A stretch of DNA of 13,908 nt from JAXHTH01 sp034211115 (GCA_034211115.1 JAXHTH010000013.1:1-13908), one strand, 5' to 3'. Shown: positions 5,527 through 13,572, numbered from the stretch's first letter. Numbers and translations: made by a program. The notes: generated by a model from the letters alone, not told the origin.

Positions 5527-6396
5527 ATGAAGTACCTTTATTATCCCGGTTGCTCGCTCAAGGGCACGAGCCGAGGGTACGAGGAATCGATCCTCGCGAT
5601 CTTCGAGAAGCTGCAGCTTCCGTTGCAGGAACTGGAGGGCTGGAACTGCTGCGGGGCGACGGCGTACATGGCCGTGGACGAGATCAAGGCCCTCGCCCTC
5701 GCCGCCCGCAACCTCGCCCTCGCCGAACAGGTGGCCGGCAACGAGCCGGTCAGCCTCGTCGCCCCCTGCAACTCCTGCTATCTCGTGCTCTCCAAGGCCC
5801 AGCGTCACATGGAGGAGTTCGAGGACATCGGCGACGTCATCGTCAAGGCCATGCGCGAGGCGGGCCTGCGCTACGAGGGGCACGTGCACGTCCGGCATCC
5901 GCTCGATGTGCTCGTGAACGACGTCGGCCTCGACGCCCTCCGGCGCGCCGCGAGCCAGCCTCTGAACGGGCTGAAGGTCGCCTGCTATTACGGCTGCCAG
6001 GTCGTGCGCCCCTACGCGACGTTCGACGATCAGCACAACCCGCAGACGATGCACGAACTGCTCAAGGCGGTCGGCGCCGAGCCGGTGGACTGGTCGCTGG
6101 GCACCCGCTGCTGCGGCGGATCGCTCACCGGCACCATCGAGAAGGCCGGCCTGCGCCTCTGTTACATCCTGCTCCGGGAGGCGAAGGTGCGGGGGGCGGA
6201 CGCGGTCGCCACCTGTTGTCCCCTCTGCCAGTTCAACCTCGAGTGCTATCAGGGGCAGATCGCCTCGATGTTCGGCGATGAGGTCGACATCCCCGTCACC
6301 TACTTCTCCCAACTGCTCGGCAAGGCGATGGGCATCGACGAGCGCACGCTCGGCCTGAAGCGCCTGTTTGTGCCGCTCACGACGGCGGCGGTGTAA
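5527..6396 (+). CDS. hdrB: Heterodisulfide reductase-like subunit B, catalytic CCG-domain protein
   Basis: In methanogens HdrB holds two non-cubane [4Fe-4S] clusters that cleave the CoM-S-S-CoB disulfide. Both cysteine-rich CCG domains are present and intact here. Domain 1 uses Cys9 (YYPGCSLKG), Cys41-Cys42 (NCCGA) and Cys81/84 (CNSC). Domain 2 uses Cys153/157 (CYYGCQ), Cys195-196 (RCCGG) and Cys231/234 (CPLC). The 289-residue length equals that of archaeal HdrB proteins. The start at 5527 has GAGGT (5516-5520) six bases upstream. The physiological disulfide in a bacterium presumably lacking coenzymes M and B is unknown. Complete active-site cysteines argue for a working disulfide or thiol reductase rather than a degenerate paralogue. 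Confidence 0.94.
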   Translation: MKYLYYPGCSLKGTSRGYEESILAIFEKLQLPLQELEGWNCCGATAYMAVDEIKALALAARNLALAEQVAGNEPVSLVAPCNSCYLVLSKAQRHMEEFEDIGDVIVKAMREAGLRYEGHVHVRHPLDVLVNDVGLDALRRAASQPLNGLKVACYYGCQVVRPYATFDDQHNPQTMHELLKAVGAEPVDWSLGTRCCGGSLTGTIEKAGLRLCYILLREAKVRGADAVATCCPLCQFNLECYQGQIASMFGDEVDIPVTYFSQLLGKAMGIDERTLGLKRLFVPLTTAAV

Positions 6397-6407
6397 AGGA
6401 GTCCGGC

Positions 6408-8417
6408 ATGATCATGGAAAAGAAATCGCCGCAGGAGGAGCTCCGCATCGGCGTCTACGTCTGCCACTGCGGCGCGAACATCGCCTCGAAGGTGGACGTG
6501 GAATCGACGCGCGATTTCGCGGCGAAGCTGCCCCACGTGACGGTCGCCCGCGATTACAAGTTCGCCTGCTCTGATCCGGGCCAGGAACTCATCCAGAAGG
6601 ACATCAAGGAGCTGGGGCTGAACCGGGTCGTGGTCGCCTCCTGCTCGCCGCAGCTTCACGAGAAGACGTTCCGCAACGCCTGCGCGGACGTGGGCCTGAG
6701 CCCCTTCTACGTGCAGATGGCCAACATCCGCGAGCACGTGAGCTGGGTGACGGAGGACCCGGAGCTGGCCACGCGGAAGGCGAAATCGCTGGTGGCCGCG
6801 GCGGTGCGCCGCCTCGCCTTCGCCGCCCCGCTGGAGACCAAGCGGGTGCCCGTGCATCCGGACGTGCTCATCGTGGGCGGGGGCATCGCGGGCATCCACG
6901 CCTCGCTCATCCTCGCCAACGCGGGCAGGAAGGTCTTCCTCGTCGAGCGCGAACCGACCATCGGCGGGCACATGGCCCAGTTCGACAAGACCTTCCCCAC
7001 CATGGACTGCGCCGCCTGCATCCTCACCCCGAAGATGTCGGACGTGAAGAATCACCCGAACATCATGATGTGGACCTATTCGGAGGTCGAGGAGGTGGCC
7101 GGCTTCACCGGCAACTTCAAGGTCACCGTCCGCCGCAAGGCGCGCTACATCAAGGAGGAGCTCTGCGTCGGGTGCAACGACTGCGTCGAGGCGTGCGTGC
7201 TCAAGAAGGACAGGGTGCAGGTGCCCGACGAGTTCAACGTGGGATTGTCCAGGCGCAAGGCGGTCTACATGCCCTTCCCGCAGTCGACGCCGGCCTGCGT
7301 GGTCATCGATCCCGAGCAGTGCCTCCAGCTCATGAAAGGCAAGTGCGCCCAGACGTGCGTCGAGGCGTGCGAGCGGGCCGCCATCGACTTCGACCAGTCC
7401 GATGAGATCGTCGAGATCGACGTGGGCGCGATCATCATCGCCACCGGGTACAAGCCCTTCGAGGCGAGGCGGATCGCCGAGTACGGCTACGGGAAGTTCG
7501 CCAACGTCTACACCACGCTCGAGATCGAGCGTCTGGTCAACGCCTCCGGCCCCACCGGCGGCGAGTTGCGGCTCCGCGACGGGACGACCCCCAAGGTCGC
7601 GGGGGTGATTCACTGCGTCGGCTCGCGCGACCGCCGCTACAACCCCTACTGCTCCAACGTCTGCTGCATGGGCGCGCTCAAGATGGCCCACCTCATCAAG
7701 GAGCGGACCGGAGCGGAGGTCTTCAACTTCTACGTGGACATGCGCACCGCCTTCAAGGGCTACGAGGAGTTCTACGACCAGATCCTCTCCGAGGGCGTGC
7801 AGTTCGTCCGCGGGCGCGTGGCCGAGGTCACCGACTGGGCGATGACCGACGAGGAGAAGGGCAAGCTCGTCATTCGCGTGGAGGACACGCTGGTGGGGGT
7901 GGCCCGGCGGATCCCGGTGGACATGGTGGTGCTCGCCATCGGGCTGGAGCCCCAGGCCGACGCGGGCGAGATCCAGCGCAAGTTCAACATCTCCTGCTCC
8001 AACGAGGGCTTCTTCCTGGAGCGGCATCCGAAGCTGGGCCCGGTGTCGACGTTCACCGACGGCATCTTCCTCGCCGGCGCCTGCCAGGGCCCCAAGGACA
8101 TCCCGGAGACGGTGGCCCAGGCGGGGGCGGCGGCGGCGGAGGCGCTCTGTCTCGTCGACAAGGGCTTCGTCGAGATCGAGCCCAACACCGCCTGGATCGA
8201 CGAGGAAGTCTGCAGCGGCTGCAAGACGTGCATCCCCCTCTGCCCGTTCAAGGCCATCAGCCGCGACGAGGAGAAGAGGATCGCCGTGATCAACGAAGCG
8301 CTGTGCAAGGGCTGCGGCACCTGCGTCGCCGCCTGCCCGTCGGGCGCAGCGCAGCAGAACCTGTTCACGGACGAACAGATCTACGAGGAAATCGAAGGGG
8401 TGCTGTCCTATGCCTGA
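6408..8417 (+). CDS. hdrA: Heterodisulfide reductase-like subunit A, FAD and multi-[4Fe-4S] flavin-bifurcating subunit
   Basis: HdrA is the electron hub; in the archaeal complex its FAD splits H2-derived electron pairs between ferredoxin and HdrB. The 669 residues match full-length archaeal HdrA. Features in order are an N-terminal cluster domain with CHCGAN (Cys19, 21), the FAD fold DVLIVGGGIAGIHAS (152-166), and MDCAACILTPKM (199-210, Cys201/204) near the flavin. An inserted ferredoxin follows with CVGCNDCVEAC (Cys253, 256, 259, 263) and CAQTCVEAC (Cys313, 317, 321). The thioredoxin-reductase-like domain closes with DGIFLAGACQGPKDIPE. A C-terminal dicluster ferredoxin carries CSGCKTCIPLCP (602-613) and CKGCGTCVAACP (633-644). 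TAAAGGAG at 6394-6401 includes the hdrB stop and is 6 bases from ATG 6408; a second ATG at 6414 is possible. Confidence 0.95.
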   Translation: MIMEKKSPQEELRIGVYVCHCGANIASKVDVESTRDFAAKLPHVTVARDYKFACSDPGQELIQKDIKELGLNRVVVASCSPQLHEKTFRNACADVGLSPFYVQMANIREHVSWVTEDPELATRKAKSLVAAAVRRLAFAAPLETKRVPVHPDVLIVGGGIAGIHASLILANAGRKVFLVEREPTIGGHMAQFDKTFPTMDCAACILTPKMSDVKNHPNIMMWTYSEVEEVAGFTGNFKVTVRRKARYIKEELCVGCNDCVEACVLKKDRVQVPDEFNVGLSRRKAVYMPFPQSTPACVVIDPEQCLQLMKGKCAQTCVEACERAAIDFDQSDEIVEIDVGAIIIATGYKPFEARRIAEYGYGKFANVYTTLEIERLVNASGPTGGELRLRDGTTPKVAGVIHCVGSRDRRYNPYCSNVCCMGALKMAHLIKERTGAEVFNFYVDMRTAFKGYEEFYDQILSEGVQFVRGRVAEVTDWAMTDEEKGKLVIRVEDTLVGVARRIPVDMVVLAIGLEPQADAGEIQRKFNISCSNEGFFLERHPKLGPVSTFTDGIFLAGACQGPKDIPETVAQAGAAAAEALCLVDKGFVEIEPNTAWIDEEVCSGCKTCIPLCPFKAISRDEEKRIAVINEALCKGCGTCVAACPSGAAQQNLFTDEQIYEEIEGVLSYA

Positions 8418-8925
8418 CGACGTTTCCCTGCCGATCGCCGAGGATTTCCAGCCGCGGATCATCGCCTTCTTCTGCAACTGGTGCACGTACACCGCCAGCG
8501 ACCTGGCCGGCACCTCGCGGATGACCTACGCCCCCAACACGCGGGTCATTCGCGTGATGTGCTCGGGCCGGATCGACCCGCAGTTCGTGCTCGCGGCGCT
8601 GCGGAAGGGCGCCGACGGCGTGCTGCTGGGCGGCTGCCATCCCGGCGACTGCCACTACCAGGCGGGCAACTACAAGTGCCTGCGCCGCTTCCGCCTCCTC
8701 AAACGTCTGTTGACCCAACTGGGCATCGAGGAGGAACGCGTGCGGCTGGAGTGGATCGCCGCCTCCGAAGGCGACCGCGTCCAGAAGGTCACCAACGAGA
8801 TGGTCGAGCAGATCCGCAAACTGGGGCCCCTGCGGCTGGAGAAGATCCCGACCCATCCCAACGGCGAAGCGGCGCCCGCGCCCGCCGAGCCGATGGCGAC
8901 CGCGACGGAAGGAGCCGTGTCATGA
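8410..8925 (+). CDS. mvhD: MvhD/FlpD-type [2Fe-2S] subunit linking hydrogenase to HdrA
   Basis: MvhD transfers electrons from the NiFe-hydrogenase to the HdrA flavin. The family signature is clear: IIAFFCNWCTYTASD (Cys22, 25), RVMCSGRID (Cys51), GGCHPGDCHY (Cys76, 81) and NYKC (Cys90); these hold a [2Fe-2S] cluster in the characterised complex. It overlaps the hdrA end by 8 bases, and its own stop overlaps the next start (ATGA), so the three are translationally coupled. The last ~20 residues are a Pro/Ala-rich tail not needed for the fold. At 171 residues it is slightly longer than archaeal MvhD (about 140-150). Confidence 0.93.
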   Translation: MPDDVSLPIAEDFQPRIIAFFCNWCTYTASDLAGTSRMTYAPNTRVIRVMCSGRIDPQFVLAALRKGADGVLLGGCHPGDCHYQAGNYKCLRRFRLLKRLLTQLGIEEERVRLEWIAASEGDRVQKVTNEMVEQIRKLGPLRLEKIPTHPNGEAAPAPAEPMATATEGAVS

Positions 8926-9908
8926 GCAAACCAAAGGCCGGATTCTACTGGTGCGCTTCGTGCGGCGGCTGCGAGGAGTCCGTGGTCGATCTCGCCGAAG
9001 CGATCCTCGACGTCGTGGACGCCATCGATTTCGTCTTCTTCCCCGTCGCCATGGACTTCAAGCGCGAAGACGTGGAGGCGATGGAAGACGGGGAGATGAC
9101 GGTGTGCTTCATCAACGGCGCGCTGCGCACGAGCGAGCACCGCGAGATGGCCGAGCTGCTCCGACGCAAGAGCCAGTTCCTCATCGCCTACGGGAGCTGC
9201 TCCTACCAGGGCGGCATCCCCGGACTGGCCAACCTCTATTCGCGCAGCCAGATCCTCGACTTCGTCTACGGCGGAAGTCCGAGCACGGCCAACCCCGAGG
9301 GCAATCGCCCGCAGCCGCACTTCCACGCCCCGGAGGGCGACCTCGAGCTGCCGACCTTCGACTCGGAGGTCAAGGCGCTGGACCAGGTGGTGGACGTGGA
9401 CTTCTACCTGCCCGGCTGCGCGCCGCCGCCTTCGCTGCTGAAAGCGGCCGTCGAGGCGCTGCTCTCGGGCGAGCTGCCGCCCAAGGGTTCGGTGCTCGCG
9501 CCGGACAAGGCGCTGTGCGAGGACTGCCCGCGGATCGACAGCAAACCCAACGAGCCGCTCATCAGCGAGTTCAAGCGCCCCTGGGAGATCGAGATCGATC
9601 ACGAGAAATGCCTGCTCGCCCAGGGCCTGCTGTGTCTGGGACCCGCCACCCGCAGCGGGTGCGACCACGTGTGCATCAACGGCAACATGCCCTGCACGGG
9701 TTGCATGGGGCCGGTGAGCCGGGTGCAGGATCACGGCTCGGCGATCCTCTCGGCCCTCGCGTCGCTGATCGACTCCGACGATCCTCAGAAGATCGATGAC
9801 GTGCTGGAGGGGATCCCCGATCCCGCCGGCACGTTCTACCGCTACGGACTGCCCCATTCCACGCTGTTCGCGAAGTGTGGGATCACCCAAGGCAATGGAG
9901 AGACTTGA
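8922..9908 (+). CDS. mvhG: NiFe-hydrogenase small subunit, group 3c-like (MvhG)
   Basis: The small subunit carries electrons from the NiFe site through three iron-sulfur clusters towards MvhD. The 328-residue product has the proximal-cluster ligands C-A-S-C-G-G-C (Cys11-17), YGSCSYQGG (Cys93) and LPGCAPPP (Cys166). It also has CEDC (199, 202), Cys230 and Cys238, and CINGNMPCTGC (Cys251, 258, 261), enough for three cubanes. There is no twin-arginine signal or membrane anchor, so the enzyme is cytoplasmic. The ATG at 8922 has GGAAGGA (8907-8913) upstream and overlaps the mvhD stop. Neighbours hdrCBA and mvhD point to the MvhADG (group 3c) rather than the F420-reducing type. Confidence 0.93.
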   Translation: MSKPKAGFYWCASCGGCEESVVDLAEAILDVVDAIDFVFFPVAMDFKREDVEAMEDGEMTVCFINGALRTSEHREMAELLRRKSQFLIAYGSCSYQGGIPGLANLYSRSQILDFVYGGSPSTANPEGNRPQPHFHAPEGDLELPTFDSEVKALDQVVDVDFYLPGCAPPPSLLKAAVEALLSGELPPKGSVLAPDKALCEDCPRIDSKPNEPLISEFKRPWEIEIDHEKCLLAQGLLCLGPATRSGCDHVCINGNMPCTGCMGPVSRVQDHGSAILSALASLIDSDDPQKIDDVLEGIPDPAGTFYRYGLPHSTLFAKCGITQGNGET

Positions 9909-9911
9909 TCC

Positions 9912-11378
9912 ATGGTCCGTCATGTCACCATCGACCCCATCACGCGCCTGGAGGGTCATGGCAAGATCGACGTCATCCTGAACGATGAAGGCGGCGTCGA
10001 TCACGCCTACTTCCAGGTTCCCGAGCTGCGCGGCTTCGAGCAGTTCCTCGTGGGCCGGCCCGCCGAGGATGCGGCCCAGATCACCAGCCGCATCTGCGGC
10101 GTCTGTCCCATGGCGCACCACATGGCCGCCGCGAAGGCGATGGACGATCTGTTCCGCGTCGAGTGTGCGCCCACCGGCAAGCTGATCCGCGAGTGGTGCT
10201 ACAACGGCTTCACCTTCGAGGACCACGCCCTGCACTTCTACTTCCTCGGCGGGCCGGACTTCGTCGTCGGTCCCACCGCCCCCAAGGCCCAGCGCAACAT
10301 CCTCGGCGTGATCGGGGAAGTCGGCGTCGAAGCGGGCAAGAAGGTCATCGCCATGCGCCGCGAGGTGCGGGAGATGATCACCACCATCGCGGGCAAGATC
10401 ATCCATCCCGTCTTCGGCCTGCCCGGCGGCGTCGCCCGGCGCGTGAGCAAAGACGAGCAGAAGCAGTGCATCGAGATCTCCGAGCACGCCGTCGAGTTCG
10501 GACTCTTCAGCCTCCAGCTCCTCCGCGATCTCGTCCTCGCCAACAAGCAGTACGTCGAGTACATCACCAGCGAAGGCTACACGCACAACACCTACTACAT
10601 GGGGCTGGTGGACGAGAACAACCACGTCAACTTCTACGACGGGATGCTCCGCGTCGTCGATCCGGAAGGCAAGGAGTTCGCGAAGTTCGACGTGCACGAC
10701 TACATCGAGCAGATCGACGAGCACGTCGAGCCGTGGAGCTACATCAAGTTCCCGTACCTGAAGCAGGTGGGATGGAAGGGATTCGAGGAGGGCAGGGACA
10801 GCGGCGTGTTCGCCGTCGCCCCCCTCGCCCGGCTCAACGCCTCCGACGGCATGTCCACCCCGAAGGCCCAGGAGGCGTTCGAGGAGTTCTACGACACGCT
10901 GGGCGGCAAGCCCGTGCACCACACGCTCGCCACCCACTGGGCCCGTCTCATCGAGCTCCTCTCCGCCGCGGAGATGATGCTCGATATCGCGAAGAACGAC
11001 GCGTTCACCGGCGAGCACATCCGCAACATCCCCACCGCCACGCCGGCCGAGGGCATGGGCGTGGTCGAGGCGCCCCGCGGGACGCTCTTCCATCATTACC
11101 AGACCGATGAGGACGGCATCATCACGATGGCCAACCTCATCGTCGCCACCCAGAACAACGCCGCCCGCATCGCGATGTCCGTCGATCGCGCCGCGCGGAC
11201 GCTCATCAACAACGGCCAGGTCGATGACGGCATTCTGAACATGGTCGAGATGGCCTTCCGGGCCTACGACCCCTGCCACGGCTGCGCCACGCACGCCCTG
11301 CCCGGGCAGATGCCGCTCATCGTGCGGGTCTACGACGCGAATCATCGACTGGCCCAGGAGATCCGCCGCGACCCCTGA
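9912..11378 (+). CDS. mvhA: NiFe-hydrogenase large (catalytic) subunit, group 3c-like (MvhA)
   Basis: This subunit oxidises H2 at a NiFe(CN)2CO site. Both ligand pairs are present: SRICGVCPMAHH with Cys62 and Cys65, and DPCHGCATH with Cys455 and Cys458. The latter positions carry Cys, not selenocysteine. TRLEGHGKI (11-19) is the usual N-terminal motif. Twenty-seven residues follow His461 (ALPGQMPLIVRVYDANHRLA and beyond). This matches the C-terminal peptide removed after nickel insertion, and the expected protease gene follows. At 488 residues it has normal length for the group. It starts 3 bases after mvhG, with GGAGAGA about 8 bases upstream. The operon setting with hdrCBA-mvhD supports group 3c; a sequence tree would settle the subgroup. 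Confidence 0.95.
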   Translation: MVRHVTIDPITRLEGHGKIDVILNDEGGVDHAYFQVPELRGFEQFLVGRPAEDAAQITSRICGVCPMAHHMAAAKAMDDLFRVECAPTGKLIREWCYNGFTFEDHALHFYFLGGPDFVVGPTAPKAQRNILGVIGEVGVEAGKKVIAMRREVREMITTIAGKIIHPVFGLPGGVARRVSKDEQKQCIEISEHAVEFGLFSLQLLRDLVLANKQYVEYITSEGYTHNTYYMGLVDENNHVNFYDGMLRVVDPEGKEFAKFDVHDYIEQIDEHVEPWSYIKFPYLKQVGWKGFEEGRDSGVFAVAPLARLNASDGMSTPKAQEAFEEFYDTLGGKPVHHTLATHWARLIELLSAAEMMLDIAKNDAFTGEHIRNIPTATPAEGMGVVEAPRGTLFHHYQTDEDGIITMANLIVATQNNAARIAMSVDRAARTLINNGQVDDGILNMVEMAFRAYDPCHGCATHALPGQMPLIVRVYDANHRLAQEIRRDP

Positions 11379-11408
11379 CCGGCGCGGCGCGGACGGCCCG
11401 AGAACATT

Positions 11409-11457
11409 CGATCACGCTCACCACACACCGGACAATCACAACCGGTGAGCGTGATCG
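11409..11457. promoter_or_regulatory. Perfect 14-base inverted repeat between mvhA and the maturation protease
   Basis: CGATCACGCTCACC (11409-11422) is exactly mirrored by GGTGAGCGTGATCG (11444-11457), with a 21-base spacer. No T-tract follows, so it is not a standard intrinsic terminator. It could be an mRNA hairpin separating mvhA from the protease message, or two half-sites of an operator just upstream of the candidate -10 at 11466. Confidence 0.65.
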
Positions 11458-11465
11458 CACCCGGA

Positions 11466-11471
11466 TAGAAT
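11466..11471 (+). promoter_or_regulatory. Possible -10 element (TAGAAT) for a leaderless protease mRNA
   Basis: TAGAAT ends five bases before the ATG at 11477, and no Shine-Dalgarno is visible in the preceding bases. That is the spacing of TANNNT promoters giving leaderless mRNAs in some bacteria. No good -35 was found (the expected place falls within the right arm of the inverted repeat). Weak evidence. Confidence 0.3.
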
Positions 11472-11476
11472 CGGCC

Positions 11477-11932
11477 ATGAAGACGCTGGTGCTGGGACTG
11501 GGCAACGACATCCTCGCCGACGATGCGGTCGGCGTCCTCGCCGCCCGCGCGCTCGCCGACCGGAGCGACGACACCGTCGAGGTTCGGGAGACGGCCGAGC
11601 ACGGCATGGCCCTCCTGGATCATCTCATCGGCTACGAGCGGGTGATCCTCATCGACGCGATCCAGACGGGGAGCAACGAGCCGGGGACGATCCTGGAGAT
11701 CGATCCCGCCTCGCTGTCGGCGGTGTACGCCCCCTCCCCGCACTACTCGGGCCTGCCGGAACTGCTGGCCGTCGCCGAGCGTCTGGAGCTGGATTTCCCG
11801 ACGCAGTTCCGGATCTTCGCGGTGGAGATCGCCGACGCCCTGACGATCGGCGGGGCGATCACCCCCGCCGTCCGCGAGGCGATCCCCGAGCTGTGCGATC
11901 GCGTCCGGGCCGCGCTGGACGAGCCGGTCTGA
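11477..11932 (+). CDS. Hydrogenase maturation protease, HyaD/HycI family
   Basis: The endopeptidase trims the C-terminal tail of the NiFe large subunit once nickel is bound, closing the active site. The 151-residue protein starts with the family motif LVLGLGNDILADDAVGV, including the metal-sensing acid Asp16. Asp60 (VILIDA) and His89 (SPHYSGLPELL) are at the positions of the other nickel-contacting residues of HycI/HybD. Size matches the family (about 150-165). It lies 98 bases after mvhA on the same strand and most likely processes MvhA after His461. The other maturation genes (hypABCDEF) are not in the window. Confidence 0.93.
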   Translation: MKTLVLGLGNDILADDAVGVLAARALADRSDDTVEVRETAEHGMALLDHLIGYERVILIDAIQTGSNEPGTILEIDPASLSAVYAPSPHYSGLPELLAVAERLELDFPTQFRIFAVEIADALTIGGAITPAVREAIPELCDRVRAALDEPV

Positions 11933-11975
11933 TCGTCATCTCGGTTTCGAGCTTCGACAACGAGAGTTCGTTCGC

Positions 11976-12440
11976 TCATCCGCGGACGGCATCGCGCTGT
12001 ATGCGGATCTGCTCGATCGGGACGAGCCGGCCCTCGTCCATGCCCGGGCAGGGCGTGGCGAGCTTCGCGCTCGTCCAGGATCTCTGCGTGATGAGGTTCT
12101 CCGGCCAGAACGGCCAGGTGCGGCACTGTGTAGGCCTGACCGGGTGAATCCGGCATCCGGTCCGCCCCCCCGGATCGCTGCGGTCGAGGAAGATGCAGTC
12201 GTGGCCGTGCTCCGTCTCCCGCTCCCTGAGCGACCAACGGCCCTCCAGTCGGCGTGCGAAGCGCTTGAGGAAGGCCGCCTCGTCCAGCCCGAGCAGGTCG
12301 GCGATCGCTTTCCCCTCCTCGGCGTTGAACCACACCGCGCCCGGCGGACCGGTGCAGCAGCTGCCGCAGCGTGTGCAGGAGAACCGCAGGCCGTCGGCGT
12401 ACCACTCGCGTTCCCGCACCGGCGCCGCCTGCTCAGCCAC
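11976..12440 (-). CDS. YkgJ-family cysteine-cluster protein (putative metal or Fe-S cluster binder)
   Basis: Eight conserved-type cysteines form the family pattern: FSCTRCGSCCTG (Cys22, 25, 28, 29), then DCIFLD (Cys82), GCRIHPVRPTQCRTWPFWPE (Cys96, Cys106) and a late Cys131. The family is widespread and predicted to bind zinc or an Fe-S cluster; its function is not established. The GTG at 12440 is preferred because AAAGGGG ends six to seven bases upstream and it overlaps the preceding gene's stop by 8 bases (154 residues). An ATG at 12473 would add 11 residues and a 41-base overlap. It is convergent with the maturation protease and probably co-translated with the upstream gene. Confidence 0.85.
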   Translation of the reverse strand: MAEQAAPVREREWYADGLRFSCTRCGSCCTGPPGAVWFNAEEGKAIADLLGLDEAAFLKRFARRLEGRWSLRERETEHGHDCIFLDRSDPGGRTGCRIHPVRPTQCRTWPFWPENLITQRSWTSAKLATPCPGMDEGRLVPIEQIRIQRDAVRG

Positions 12441-13449
12441 CGCGATCCCCTTTCTCCGTCTCGGCTGGCGCATCGGGGTCCGGCGAGCCGGGCCAGCGCT
12501 CGAAGGAGACGAGGTGAACCTCGCTCTTCTCCCGCTTCGGCGGAAGGTCCGTCAGCTCGTCGGGGCGCTCGTCATAGGCCACCCGGTCGATGGTGTAGAC
12601 CTCGACGAACCGCCAGTTGGGAGAGGAGGCGAGGGCCGAGTCGATGAGCCGCTCGACCTCGGTCAGCGAGCCCGCGGTGGCCCAGATCGAGACGTACGCC
12701 CCGGCGTCGGGCTCGTCGGCGGACTCGATGATGACCATGGCGTGCCAGAGCGTCCTGCCCAGCGCCCGCCCCGCCTCGTCCACGTTCGTGTCCGGATCGA
12801 CATTCAGCTCCAGGTTCCAGACATGGCGCAACTGAAGGAGCAGCTCGTCCACGTCGGGCGAGTAGGCATCCTCCAGCTCGAGGACGGGGCGCAGCCGCAG
12901 CGCCTTCTCCGAGGCCTCGTCATCCATCGCCGGCCAGGTGGCGGAGACCTCGTTCAGCCCGAACTCGTCGAGCATGTCCTCGATGTCGCCGCGCATGGAC
13001 AGCGGCACGTGCAGCGACAGCCCCTTCCACTGATCGAGGAAGATCTCGAGAAACGGCTCCTCGCTGTTGGCCCCGGCGCCGATCGAGCCGTCCTCGAGGA
13101 GGAACGGTTGATACTGCTTCCAGCCGGCGCGGAACTCATCGCGCGGGATCGGTTCCTGGCCCATGTACACGTCGGCGGAGCGGTAGGCATCGCGGGAGCC
13201 GATCTCCACGATGCCGTACACATCGCGGGGAAGCAGGGCAAAGGCGCGCTCCAGGAGCGGGGCCAGCCGCTCGTGCGAGACGACGACGTGGAAGAGATAG
13301 GTATCCGGCTCGTCGTCCTCGCCGGCCGCGTAATCGACGGTGTATCCCTGCTGAGGCGGGTCCACGTCCCCGGGCACGAGCCCCAGCGGCAGCGCGAAAT
13401 CGCCGATCGCGGCGCGCTTCAGATTGGACCGGAGACGGAAGGACCTCAT
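12433..13449 (-). CDS. Unrecognised 338-residue acidic protein
   Basis: I do not recognise a family. No signal peptide, membrane segment or catalytic motif is visible, so it is likely cytoplasmic. The protein is acidic and has few cysteines. It looks two-part: residues about 20-190 include YLFHVVVSHERLAPLLERAF and a Tyr/Asp-rich stretch; about 190-310 include LGRTLWHAMVIIES and WRFVEVYTIDRVAYDERP, with alternating strand and helix character. The tail is charged (FERWPGSPDPDAPAETEKGD). Codon bias and the 8-base overlap with the YkgJ-type gene support a real gene. An AGGA lies about 11 bases upstream of the ATG, weak for a ribosome binding site. Confidence 0.85.
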   Translation of the reverse strand: MRSFRLRSNLKRAAIGDFALPLGLVPGDVDPPQQGYTVDYAAGEDDEPDTYLFHVVVSHERLAPLLERAFALLPRDVYGIVEIGSRDAYRSADVYMGQEPIPRDEFRAGWKQYQPFLLEDGSIGAGANSEEPFLEIFLDQWKGLSLHVPLSMRGDIEDMLDEFGLNEVSATWPAMDDEASEKALRLRPVLELEDAYSPDVDELLLQLRHVWNLELNVDPDTNVDEAGRALGRTLWHAMVIIESADEPDAGAYVSIWATAGSLTEVERLIDSALASSPNWRFVEVYTIDRVAYDERPDELTDLPPKREKSEVHLVSFERWPGSPDPDAPAETEKGDRGG

Positions 13450-13531
13450 GGGTAGGCAATCCTAGCGTTCCGGCCCCGGGCGTGACCAGAGGCCGGTGGT
13501 GAGAACGGCTTCGCGCCGCGGCAGGAGCGTG

Positions 13532-13566
13532 TATTATCCGCCCCTTGGACCCGCCAGAGCAAGGAG
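13532..13566 (+). promoter_or_regulatory. Candidate -10 (TATTAT) and ribosome binding site for the symporter gene
   Basis: TATTAT at 13532-13537 (5 of 6 to consensus) would start transcription near 13544. The expected -35 region (around 13510) matches poorly. AAGGAG at 13561-13566 is a strong Shine-Dalgarno six bases before the ATG at 13573. Confidence 0.4.
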
Positions 13567-13572
13567 CGATCC

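Noticed and set aside
4738..6312. Long minus-strand open frame (524 codons) opposite hdrC/hdrB
   Set aside because: It is antisense to well-supported genes, low in recognisable motifs, rich in His/Arg/Ala/Glu as expected from GC-rich shadow frames, and crosses the promoter region.
6300..8513. Minus-strand open frame of 737 codons opposite hdrA
   Set aside because: It is the mirror of HdrA codons with G/C third positions; the composition (Leu, His, Asp, Val repeats) is typical of a shadow and there is no ribosome binding site or domain.
11251..11310. Selenocysteine in the hydrogenase large subunit (NiFeSe type)
   Set aside because: The C-terminal ligand motif reads DPCHGCATH with ordinary Cys codons and no in-frame TGA before the stop.
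8670..11345. Minus-strand open frame of 891 codons opposite mvhG/mvhA
   Set aside because: Long antisense frames are common under strong GC3 bias; no domain or plausible start was seen, while the plus strand holds complete hydrogenase motifs.
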